Shown: positions 13,801 through 22,682 of the stretch, piece by piece
How the letters are laid out: each line of letters begins with the position of its first letter
How positions within the stretch are numbered: position 1 is the stretch's first letter
From: Maylandia zebra
Taxonomy: Eukaryota > Chordata > Actinopteri > Cichliformes > Cichlidae
Assembly (NCBI RefSeq): GCF_041146795.1
Contig: NC_135170.1
Coordinates: 9,971,033-10,035,032 of the forward strand
Length of the DNA: 64,000 bases
Reading direction: 5' to 3'
Position numbers and translations under genes: made by a program
Notes under the pieces: generated by a model
What the model saw: the letters and a program-made list of their open reading frames with translations, nothing else
Told to the model about the DNA's origin: nothing
Databases searched by the model: none

Positions 13801-16800
13801 AATTTCACTTTCCAGTTCCAGTCCAAATTCTCTAATGGTTAATCCACAAACTCTTTAATCCAAATTATACTTTTAATGCTAAATTGTCGCAAGAAGCACC
13901 CCAAACCTGACGCCTGATGTAAACAAGCAAGGAACAGACCTGACAGTGAGGGTTGGTGCTTCAGTGGGGATATCCTGGCAAATCCTCCTATCTTACACTT
14001 AAAATAAGAAAGATTTACAAAAGCTCAATTGGAAAGTGTTTGCAGTGGTCTGGGCTCTTTTCCCAGACACTTCTATAGAACTGGAAATGTCTTTTGCAAC
14101 CACAGTTTTAATGTAGCAGCACGCTAGCTTCACATTTCATACCCATCGTTTATACCGTCTATGGTTTTTGGTGTAGCGGCTCAGCTTTTGTGCTTTAACA
14201 CATCCTTTCAGCCAGCTCTCTTTCTTGTCTTACACTCACAAACAAAAGGCAGTTGGTCTTTCACAGCCAGGCATATCACCTTTCTATGAGATTACAAAGA
14301 ACTTTCTGCGAAACAGTGCTGAAGGAGGCAACTTCAACACTCTCACCTCCCATTGGTTTGTTGCTGACCTGATCAGTGGGTCCATAGCTTTGCTTTGACT
14401 AAAGAGTTAAAAAAAAAAAAAAAAGGTCAGCATTTCAGTGCAGTGAATAATCAGCGGTATAAAAACAACGTTTGCCGAAGGAGGGCAGTTTGGCTCATGC
14501 TTAACGAAAACTTAAATGCTATTAGCTTGCGTTGGGAGGGACTGTTTCCTGTTGCCATTACTGTGACAATTATGCCACAAAAAGACATCTCCACCAGCTT
14601 CAGACCAACATCATAACAGTGCCCAGACATACACTATTAATAATGTGTAGCATATGGAGTCTTGAAGTATAGACAAACACAACAGCTGTGGTGACTCTGA
14701 AGTATGTGACTTATGAATGTGATCAGTGGGGTTATGTTGCAACAAGCAGTTACAGCCTTTTGAAGAAGTCACCACTTCCTGTTATAGTGAGCGTAGATGT
14801 TGTATTTCGTATGTGTTCTGGTATCTAACTTTAACATATTTCAAACAAGTTTAGTTTTTAACTTTGTTCTGTTCTTCAGTATAAATACACAGATTGAGTC
14901 CAAGAAAGAGATCTGCACCTCTGGTGGTTATCTATATTCAACCTTGTAACAATAGTGCAGGAGAAAACACTGATAAGAGACTTGCCACACACCTGTATCG
15001 GTGTGCACACACATCCACTGCCGGCAGTGGCACACAAACATTCACAAACACACCCCTAGTCTCAAGGCTGCCGCTGCACTTTTAGGTGTGAGCACTATAC
15101 AAGAAAGGTAAACAGCCAATCTAAAGATTACCCAGTGATCTTTAGATTGGCTAAGCGTGTCTTAGATTCATTTTTTTTTGAAAGAGTGCCTAGTTGAGGC
15201 AAAAGTAAAGATAAACAAGTCAGTACCATTCTTTCCATAATATTCTCCACCCTCAGGCATGTTGAAATTCCTTCCTGGGCAAAAAAAATGTTTCTCCTTC
15301 TTTTCACAGCTTCTTTATCTGGTTCACTTCATCCACCTTTCCTATCTGCTGCCACAAATGACTGAGTAAGGGGAGAACCAAGTAGTTTGGTCGGAAACCA
15401 GTTCAACCTGTTCCTGAATAGCCGCACAACCAATGCCCCACCCAACCTATTTCACATTCCCATCCCTAAACACTTCTTTGTTTATCCCGAAAAAAAAAAA
15501 GCAGCCTCTTTCTGACCTGTGCTCCCCCTACAGTACCTCCCCAGCACTTCCAAACATGATTTCTGTCGACCTGCTTTCCCCCTCTTGTTTCCGCGTAAAG
15601 TTGCAGGCAACTTTAACTCATCTACAGAGAGGCTGGAAGTAAAAGAAGGTGTGGGTGTGTGAAAGAGTAGGAGGAGACTAAAGTTCATTTGTGTATGTGA
15701 TCAGGAACATGTGTTTGCAGTAAACAGAGGAGGAGTTCTCCATCTGGGGGTGGTTTGCGTAAATGCTCTCGCTAATTGAATTCAGGTGTTTGGGATATTT
15801 ATGGCTGTAAAATGGTCACCTGCAGCGACGTGACAGCTCACAAGCTTAAACACATCAGTATTGAGTAAAAACTAAAATAGTATATGTTTCCTTCCCATGG
15901 ATCTACTGCACTGGGGAAACCCAATAAATCTTACAAGCTAGTGATTTTTTTTGTTCTCTGCCTGTATGATTTTGGTCTCCACTTCTGTTTGTTCCGACAG
16001 CCGAAAGCAATCAGAGCGTGTTAAACGAACTCATCATTTTAACAAAGAGTCCACAGACAGACTAAATGCCACGAATGCTTTCCACGGACACTCAGAGAAA
16101 CCAGAAAAAAGGGGAGCTGTAATGAAAGTTTCCATCCAGTTTTTTCTTTTTTTTGGCTAATGTTACTGCACAAGAGAATTACCACTGCGAGCCTTTGGTT
16201 TCCTGTACTTCTCTAAACAGCAAAAACGCGTTGCAATAACTGGCACGGCGACACCGATCCAGCTCTTTTCCTTGGAAACTTATTTGAGGTATTAGAATCA
16301 AGTGTGGTGGAACTGGTCGAACAGTCATGTGTAACTCATTAGAAATGACCTCCATCTGCAGACAGCTGCTACAACACGTGGGGCGATGCAGTGAGGGAAA
16401 TGAAGCGAGCACATTTTTTATTTGAAGTTTTAATCTGATAAATACTCTCCAGTGTGCTGCAAGACACACTAGCATTTACTGGAAGCATAAAAAAAGTATA
16501 ACATTTCCCACATGTAGAAGCGCTGTAACTTACTAATGAAAGGCCATGTTGGTTTTCAATGAACCTTCACAAAGACGTTTACAGTCCAATCTGCATTATT
16601 GTTGTGACTGAAGCTAAAGCTCATGTCCTCCATTGTTTCTTCTCAGCAGTATTTTTTTATTCAGGTGCAGCATTTACTCTTTAGTGTGTCCCAACATTCC
16701 TGAGCTTCCCTGTTTTATTTTCTTGATACCTTCCCACACATCCTGGAGTTACATGAAAGCTTCTCGGAGTGTTTTCTAAGGACATTCTGACCCTTTGCAG

Positions 16801-19384
16801 CACAAAACACACAAGTGGAGCTATATTTTTGTTTATCAGCTGACTGATATACTTGCTATTCATTTAGGACATTTCCTAAAATAAGATTTTACACTTTTAT
16901 TCTTTAGAAACAATTCAGTGCTTTCAATTTTATTTATTATAGCACCAAATTAAAACAACACTTCACCTTAAGGTGCTTTATATTGTAAGGTAACGACCCT
17001 GCAATAATGTAGAGAAAACCAGGCAACCCCCTATGAGAATGCACTTAGTAACAGTGGGAAGGAAAAACTCCCTTTTAATGGGTAAAAACCTACAGCAGAC
17101 ATATGCTGATCTCAATATTGGAAACACTGCCCATCTTTGTTGTTGTTTGGGGTTGCCACTTTCTCCCCACGTAGGTTCTCTTTGGGTACTCTCTCTGGTT
17201 AGATTCATTGGTAAATCTAAACTCCCTTTAGGTGTGAGTGCATATGGTTGTCTGTCTCTCTCTGTGTTAGCCCAGCGACAGACTGTCCAGGGTGTACCCT
17301 AGATCTTCCTCTATGGTGGCTAGGAAAGGCTCCAGCTGGCATAAAGTAAAAATAGATGAAATGTTAACAATAGCTTGTCTTGCTCTCAAGCTGCATAAAA
17401 CGTTACCAAGGGCTGCCGCTGGTTGCACTAGCTTAAAATCCTGAAGCTAAAGGTCACAGCCCTTCCTGTCTGTGTCCCACATGTCTGTCAGTACAGAAAG
17501 AGGGTGTGGATTATTTCAGTCCAAGTTCAGATCTATTTCCGGTATTACAGAAAAAGCAACACAATGACCACACGCAAAAATGCAAGCAAACTGTTGGATC
17601 CTTTGGGAAATGGTTGCAAAGATTTGGACTCCACTTTTGCAAGAGGAGGGTTTCTTTTGAAAATTGAAGTATTTTCAGACAGCAGCTAATCTTTAAGCTC
17701 ATCAAAAATGAGCACTTGCACAACAACTTTAACTACTATGATCAGGCACCGTTCAGTGCAAACAGAAGGCTGCAATAATAGATGTATTTTTATTTTGTTT
17801 TTGTTTTTTTGTCAATGCAGCACACGAAGTGAAATGAAAAGAAAGTGAATGGATGAAATGTTTCCAAAAAAAATCTGAATGTAGTTTCAGCATAGTCTAA
17901 CATGACATGACGGAGAGATCAGGGGGGCATGGAGATCAGGTTTCAAACTACACAACTAAATATGACTTGTAATTACGCCTAACTTGCACCAGGGCGAGGC
18001 TGCATGGTTGTTTCAGGTCCTGTCATTGAGGTTTCTTCATATATTACAGCCTGAAATTACTCCAACGCATAAAACTGGTGGAGATCCTATAGTGTGTTCT
18101 GACATTTTCTGCCACATGGAACATTAAGGTTATTGTTCTTTTCTTCTTCTTTTTTTAGTTGTTTCTTTTAGCTGGTATGAAGATTCACTGAAAGATATTA
18201 AAAAATTCGAGAGGCTGTAGGCATTCTTACTCACTTTCACAACTAACTACACTGAGCAAACTGACATTGTACAAAGAGGCACACACACATACACAATATT
18301 CATTGCAATCTGTGGAAGGTAAATTGAATCAATTAGCCATCATGTGGCAAGCAAAGTGGGAAAGGGAGTGTCCAGGGAAGAGCAGGAGGAACTGCAAGCA
18401 GAAGTATCTGGCCTCGCTTTTCATTCCTCCCTATGATCATGTTGATGATAACAGTATAAACTGCAAGCTGCATGTGAAGAGACTGGAAGTTTGTACAAAA
18501 GGCACATGTTCTTGATCCAAAAACAGACTTTATGGAAGAAAAAAAACAACTCGCTGCATAACTTTGTTTGTTTGATGTTTTTTGTTAGCTTAAATCACTC
18601 TTCGTTTCATAGATAACCATTTCCCCTGTACTGATTTCACTGAGCAGAAAGCTGTACTACAATTACTATTATGTGCAAGAATAAAAACACATTTTTAACA
18701 AGTATTTTGGGATAAGTGGGGGCATAATTACACCCACATTACCTGATTACGAACTACAACAGCCAAAACAGAGAAGCACTGATACTGTAGATGCAGTCTG
18801 CGTTTGAAATGAAACTAAAGATAGCCTTCCCAAAGCAGACTGAATGCACTCGGTGGACAAAATGAGACCCTCTTCACTTGTTTGAGGAATTTTCTAATAC
18901 GCTGTGCTCTATATGCACGTTGGGTTAGCTGAGCTGCCTGCCATAGCAGTCTGAGGAATGTGGCAGCAACTGGACAAGCACAACACAAACTGGGGCATTG
19001 TGCACCCTGACAATATATAGCAGCATACTTCAGGCATCCTGTGTTTTCACAACACACACGCAGAACAGGGCTCCCGTGCCGTAACCGAAAACGTTGACTC
19101 AGAAGTAAAAGCTAGCTTACATTGCGTTAGTTTGTGACAATACACGGGTTCGACACTTCGCCAGAGAAAGTGCTAACTTGAAAAATTAAAAGTCGAGAAT
19201 GAGGAAAGGTACTTTACTAAGCAAAGCTGCTGGGACCATTGTGAGACCTACTTTCGCCGCTCCAAAAACGCAATAAAACTTGGTTTTACATTAACTGCCG
19301 ATAAGGACTTTGGACAAATGAAGTGAGCGTCTCCGTTTCAGGCTTTAAATATTTACCGTATTTTGATTTCTCTTCCAGTTCCAT
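1748..19384 (-). CDS. slc44a2: Choline transporter-like protein 2 (CTL2)
   Basis: Encodes a multi-pass membrane protein of the SLC44 choline transporter-like family, which carries choline and related substrates across plasma and mitochondrial membranes. Coding exons, in transcript order: 19357-19384 or 15227-15260 (alternative first), 12871-12919, 12717-12790, 12541-12625, 11398-11482, 10465-10578, 10304-10364, 9536-9656, 9310-9393, 9106-9218, 7455-7586, 7250-7349, 6956-7048, 6443-6527, 6046-6308, 5846-5940, 5650-5753, 5466-5539, 5298-5368, 4813-4901, 4635-4719, then 3990-4174 or 1748-1854 (alternative last). All phases join. With first exon 15227-15260 the protein is 731 or 705 aa; human CTL2 is 706 aa. 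Family hallmarks are visible: DPSFSGP and NRGCTD before the first membrane segment, a cysteine- and sequon-rich luminal loop, the FLAGIMVW segment, a long KKPDD-containing region and the conserved [10 protein letters not shown] start of the tail. Sequons include NSS, NAT and NVT. Confidence 0.97.
3300..3475 (+). repeat. tRNA-derived SINE fragment
   Basis: Contains the block GGGCATCCAGTGTCAAAATC followed by a CAAATATGCAG segment and a CGCTGTGGTGA motif, the usual tail of a very common fish SINE. The upstream part resembles a decayed tRNA-like head. It lies in the region used as 3' UTR by the proximal slc44a2 last exon or as intron by the distal one. Confidence 0.6.
3990..4174 (-). other. slc44a2: slc44a2 proximal alternative last exon (long, polyQ tail)
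   Basis: Reads in phase from the donor at 4635 to give [20 protein letters not shown], then an acidic, glutamine-rich tail ending EEDTA and a TAG stop (3990-3992). The tail contains six glutamines encoded by five CAG and one CAA. The acceptor AG lies at 4175-4176, and its polypyrimidine tract is weak: only a T-rich stretch further upstream is seen. This exon and the one at 1748-1854 encode the same first nine residues after the splice (EDLERNDGS), so they look like a duplicated last exon. Confidence 0.85.
5806..5835 (-). promoter_or_regulatory. slc44a2: Perfect hairpin beside a slc44a2 5' splice site
   Basis: A 14-bp perfect inverted repeat (TTTTATGGAGTCAT and its complement) with a two-base loop. 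In the transcript it begins 10 bases after the exon boundary of exon 5846-5940, inside an intron of only 92 bases (5754-5845). The structure is seen directly; a splicing role is inference. Confidence 0.6.
10194..10206 (+). promoter_or_regulatory. DR1 nuclear-receptor-type site
   Basis: Two perfect AGGTCA half-sites separated by one A, the consensus for PPAR/RXR, HNF4 and COUP-TF dimers. It lies in the slc44a2 intron between exons 10304-10364 and 9536-9656, four bases from the palindrome at 10211. Binding is not shown by sequence alone. Confidence 0.45.
10211..10237. repeat. 13-bp palindrome with single-base centre
   Basis: TCATGCAATGATA, a single C, then the exact reverse complement. It lies in a slc44a2 intron, 67 bases beyond the donor of exon 10304-10364. 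It contains two inverted ATGCAAT motifs resembling POU/octamer or C/EBP-like cores. Confidence 0.6.
11790..11885 (+). mobile_element. Solo Penelope-like element tail
   Basis: Contains GATGAGGGACGAAACGTTTC and a downstream AAACGC block that pair as CGTTT/AAACG around a ten-base loop. The same segment, with changes, occurs at about 38024-38105 in the Penelope-like remnant that also carries a GIY-YIG fragment. It sits in a slc44a2 intron. Confidence 0.55.
12320..12441 (-). mobile_element. Non-LTR retrotransposon reverse transcriptase fragment
   Basis: The minus strand is open for about 40 codons and contains [20 protein letters not shown], the C-terminal reverse transcriptase region (KYLG motif) common in fish LINEs. 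It is a short 5'-truncated piece in a slc44a2 intron, adjacent to exon 12541-12625. I cannot assign the clade confidently. Confidence 0.65.
13006..13317. mobile_element. piggyBac-type MITE
   Basis: A 312-bp element flanked by TTAA on both sides (13002-13005 and 13318-13321). Its ends are CCCTTTAAAACC and, inverted, CCCTTTAAACC. TTAA duplications and CCC-starting inverted ends are the piggyBac signature. No coding capacity is seen. It lies in the slc44a2 intron between exons 12871-12919 and 15227-15260. Confidence 0.72.
15114..15152 (-). repeat. slc44a2: Perfect 15-bp stem hairpin near slc44a2 exon 1
   Basis: AGCCAATCTAAAGAT and its exact complement are separated by nine bases. It lies in the intron, 74 bases beyond the donor of the alternative first exon 15227-15260. 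Confidence 0.55.
15227..15260 (-). other. slc44a2: slc44a2 alternative first coding exon, internal promoter
   Basis: Encodes [11 protein letters not shown] followed by a GT donor and joins in phase to the exon at 12871-12919. The YYGK motif resembles the start of the mammalian form whose N-terminus contains HYYGKH. Its promoter would lie just above 15260, inside what is an intron for the upstream start. Confidence 0.87.
16915..17335. repeat. Composite of common fish dispersed repeats
   Basis: 16915-17100 carries the CTTAAGGTGCTTTATATTGT segment and the following CAGTGGGAAGGAAAAACTCC block of a very common teleost repeat. Diverged or truncated copies appear at 21715-21885 (opposite strand) and 30226-30345. 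17220-17335 carries, on the minus strand, the GGGTACACCCTGGACAG segment of a second family, also seen at 29696-29790 and 63345-63400. Both lie in slc44a2 intron 1. Confidence 0.6.
19357..19384 (-). other. slc44a2: slc44a2 alternative first coding exon, upstream promoter
   Basis: Encodes an N-terminus starting MELEEKSKY, then a consensus donor (gtaaat). The exon ends in the same phase as the exon at 15227-15260, so either can join the common exon at 12919. The ATG at 19384 is the start used here. Mammalian CTL2 also has two N-terminal forms from two promoters, so this appears to be a conserved arrangement. Sequence upstream on the minus strand (about 19385-19560) is the probable promoter and 5' UTR. 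Confidence 0.85.
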
Positions 19385-20231
19385 GATTATGGAATGTTTC
19401 TTCTGGACCAGAGATGCTCACGTACGACCACTAAAGCGCATTTCCAGCCCTGACAGACGTCCGTGTGCTGCGCTTCCCTCAACTTGCTCGCTTTGTATAA
19501 GTCCGCTCCAAAATCTTGACCGTTCTGCCAACGTTTAAAGGGGGATTCCTCAGAGGAGAGCGCTGACCAATGAAAATCAGGGATGCCATGATGGACAGGA
19601 TATTCAACCAATCAGATGCCCAAGGCGTTCATGTTCCCGGAGACTGGGTTAATTTCTGGTACCGTTAGTGATACAGGGTTTGTTCAGTCTATAACAATGC
19701 AGCAAATGCAGTTCATCTCAATATTTAACGAGGGCTTGATGATTTGTTCGGATATTATTACCAATTCACAGTGAAAAAAATCATATTCATTGGACCAGAA
19801 TGCAGCAAAGCAATGACATAGCATAACATTCATTGGCCGATGAAATCCAAGACAACATTAATTATAAAAAGCAATTTATTCATTCATAATTCAACTTACA
19901 GTCTTAACATTACCTATTCAGACTCTGCACTGTGTATGAGTCACGACAGCTCCCCTTGATCCAGAGAATGCAGGAAGATCCATGACACAAATAAATTTAC
20001 TTCAGGAAATCACTCAAGTATTTTGAGCGAAATACAGTTTAGCTATGGAAAGCAAAAGCGTTGTGGAAGGGGAATACCCTTACATGATATCATGAAACAA
20101 TAACAATAACATTATCAAATGTACTGTGGCATAGGAAGAGACAAGAAATGACAAGAGCTGTTTTAAGACAGATTTTTGAATTGGGCTATGTTGCTTCTTT
20201 TTAATAAGTCGGGTTTTTTATTGTTTGAGAC

Positions 20232-20501
20232 TGTTATGTCCCTCTGCAGCCCCTAATCTCCTCAATGTTTTCAGCTGGTGCTAATTGGCACACCTAGTCA
20301 GGTGTGAATAAAAGCATACCTGAGGCAAGCTTCCAGGGAGCTCACTTGTCTTTGCCTTGGTGGCATCAGCCATTTTAACCAACCTGGTATTCCATTTTAA
20401 GAAAAAAAAAAACCTCTTCTCACTAACACTCTGGTATTCATCTTTTTTTATGTTGCGGCTTTTGAGTTGGGTTATAACATAAGTGGGGGCTCGTCCAGGA
20501 T
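20232..20501 (+). mobile_element. Retroviral-type LTR with tRNA-Pro-like primer binding site
   Basis: A 248-bp LTR (20232-20479) starts TGTTATGTCC and ends in TTATAACA, giving TG...CA ends. Four bases later, TGGGGGCTCGTCCAGGA (20484-20500) closely matches the primer binding site complementary to the 3' end of tRNA-Pro used by gammaretrovirus-like elements. An AATAAAAG motif lies within. No gag, pol or env coding sequence follows. The LTR faces its partner at 21172-21396 rather than repeating it in direct orientation. Confidence 0.75.
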
Positions 20502-20598
20502 TGTTTGGACATTTTTGTGGAGACTGAATATCAGTTTGTTTGACTTTTAAAGTGGGTGAGAGGATGGTGTTCACTGTGATTGAGCAACGTCCCTTTAG

Positions 20599-21046
20599 TA
20601 GTGATGGGACGTTCTGTATCGAGGCTTCGGAGCGTGTGTCGAGTAATGGAGGGGGCGTTTCCGCGAAGCGCGTATCGAGGCTTGCTTCATTTATGGGAGG
20701 AGCTGAAAATGATGACGTCCGAAGCCTCGCTGCCCGGCTGTACCACGTGACTGGTTCATGAAGCGGTTCGAACTTTGCCGCAAATAATCATTTTCCATAC
20801 TGCCAGCATAAATATACACAGTATACTGCCATCACTACAATATACATGTTTTACACACTCCTTTTGTTGTTGACATTTACAGGCTGTGTGCAAAATGCCA
20901 CACTCTTCAAATTCATGCCAGCTATTATTTTTACGTCCAGTAGGTGTCCTGCTAGAGCAAATGAAGCTTCATGAAGCTTCGCGTTGGGGTGAACCAATTG
21001 GATGAAAAGCTCCAGTGCTTCATGGGGCTTCATCTGCCCATCACTA
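20599..21046. mobile_element. hAT-type non-autonomous element, nested
   Basis: A 448-bp insertion with ten-base inverted ends (TAGTGATGGG and CCCATCACTA), flanked by the identical 8-bp duplication CCCTTTAG (20591-20598 and 21047-21054). An 8-bp duplication points to the hAT superfamily. It contains GAAGCTTCATGAAGCTTC palindromic stretches and no transposase frame. It sits between the inverted LTR arms, so it arrived after that sequence existed. Confidence 0.78.
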
Positions 21047-21150
21047 CCCTTTAGTGTGTTTCAGCTGGGTGCGTTTAAAGTTACCTCGAGCCTGGTACAC
21101 CACTGAAGACTAGCTAGGTAAAGTTAGGGTTTTATTGTTTTTAGCATCGT

Positions 21151-21396
21151 TCCCGGTCGAGCCCCCACTTATGTTACTACCCGGCTCAAAAGCCACAACA
21201 TAAAAAAACCGACGAATACCAGAGTGTAGGTGAGAAGAGGTTTTATCTTTAAAATGGCTGGTGCCACCAAGGCAAAGACAAGTGAGCTCCCTGGAAGTTT
21301 GCCTCAGGTATGCTTTTATCCACACCTGCCTAGGTGTGGCCAATTAGCACCAGCTGAACACATTGAGATGATTAGGGGCTGCAGAGGGACGTAACA
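21151..21396 (-). mobile_element. Second LTR with primer binding site, inverted
   Basis: The reverse complement of 21172-21396 matches the LTR at 20232-20479 along most of its length, with substitutions and a gap. It is likewise followed, after the same four-base spacer, by a tRNA-Pro-like primer binding site (21151-21167). The sequence after the primer site differs from that after the left copy. The two arms therefore form a large imperfect palindrome of about 1.17 kb. Confidence 0.75.
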
Positions 21397-21439
21397 GACG
21401 CTATGGATTCAAAAAAATAGCTTAAGTATTACTGTATAA

Positions 21440-21890
21440 CCTATAATAACTTTATTTATAAAACGCTTTCAAACTAAGTGCTGAACAGCTATTTGAAGAG
21501 ATAAAAACAATAAAGAATATGCATAATCATTGACACTGATTTAAAAAATCTGATAGAAACTAAGATGCTATCAAATAAAACAAACAATATTTAAGTGTAA
21601 ATATGTGGTGTAACAGATCTTGTGATTTGAAATCAAAAGAGACATAAACTGAAGGTATCTTAATCATACTCACAGCAGTCTCACTACTGTGTTGTCCTCT
21701 TACCTCTAACCTATTTTGGCAGATGGCTGCTCCTCCCTGCCTGCTTATGCTGGAAGTTTCTTTCTGTTAAAAGAAAGTTTTTCTTTCCCACTGTCACCAA
21801 GTGCTTGTAGTTTCTTTACCTTATAAAGGGTGACTATTGTTGTGATTTGGCATTATTCAAGTAAAACTGATTCGAATTGAAAGGAAATGT
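21440..21890 (-). repeat. Common teleost dispersed repeat, antisense
   Basis: 21715-21885 is the reverse complement of the family at 16915, recognisable from GTTTTTCTTTCCCACTGTC and the final GTTGTGATTTGGC segment. 21440-21560 looks like a fragment of another family that opens with a TTTATTTATAAAACGCTTTC block. Nothing else is seen between 21900 and the gcdh start except a probable promoter. Confidence 0.5.
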
Positions 21891-22682
21891 TATTAGGGAG
21901 CAGACAATTACTAAACTGCGCTATTTTAAAATTCCTCAATTGATAGTAAAATCCATTTGTAAAAAAAAATCTTAAAAAAAAAAAAAACGAAAAACGAAAT
22001 TATGATCTGGCGTCCACTTCCTGGAATTAGGGTGTTGATATGATCTTTCCTTGTAGCGATCACGCTTTTATTTTGGGAAACGGGAGCACAAACTGCCACT
22101 CCCCCGCTAATGAGCCAATCAGAGTGCGCTACAGCTGCCGAAGAGTCATTTAAAGTCGGTCATTTTCAGTGATAATAAATGGCCACAAATAAGCCGAGCG
22201 GTTGTAGTGTTACCTTTTTGGTCTCGGATATTATGTGTGTAACCTTCATTAGAAAGATGATTGATTCTATGTGGGAATAGTGGAGTACTGTTCAGTCAGA
22301 GGCGTATGGTTAAGGCATTATGCCACACTTGTCACGGCCTTTGCGTGATGACGTAGACTGAATGTGTTTACGTCCAGTCATGTAAAAGTCATCCAGGGAA
22401 CCTAAGAAGAGCTAGGTCGAGGATAAGTTGTTCCACTTGACGCAGGTAAAACTTGGTCTTACGGCTGTCATTGGAGTATTAACAGTTATTCTCAACACAG
22501 AATACATTTTTATTTTAGCTATTTGGAAATTAGCACATTAATTCCCAAGTTAGTAGTGAACTAGCGCTGTTAGCTTTTAGCTACAGAAGTTACCTAATGT
22601 AGCACTGGTTAGCCTGACTAGCCTAAGTGATAAAGAATCGTGGATCTTAATGGTCTTCTTATTTTCTAGACCCGTTTTCGTC

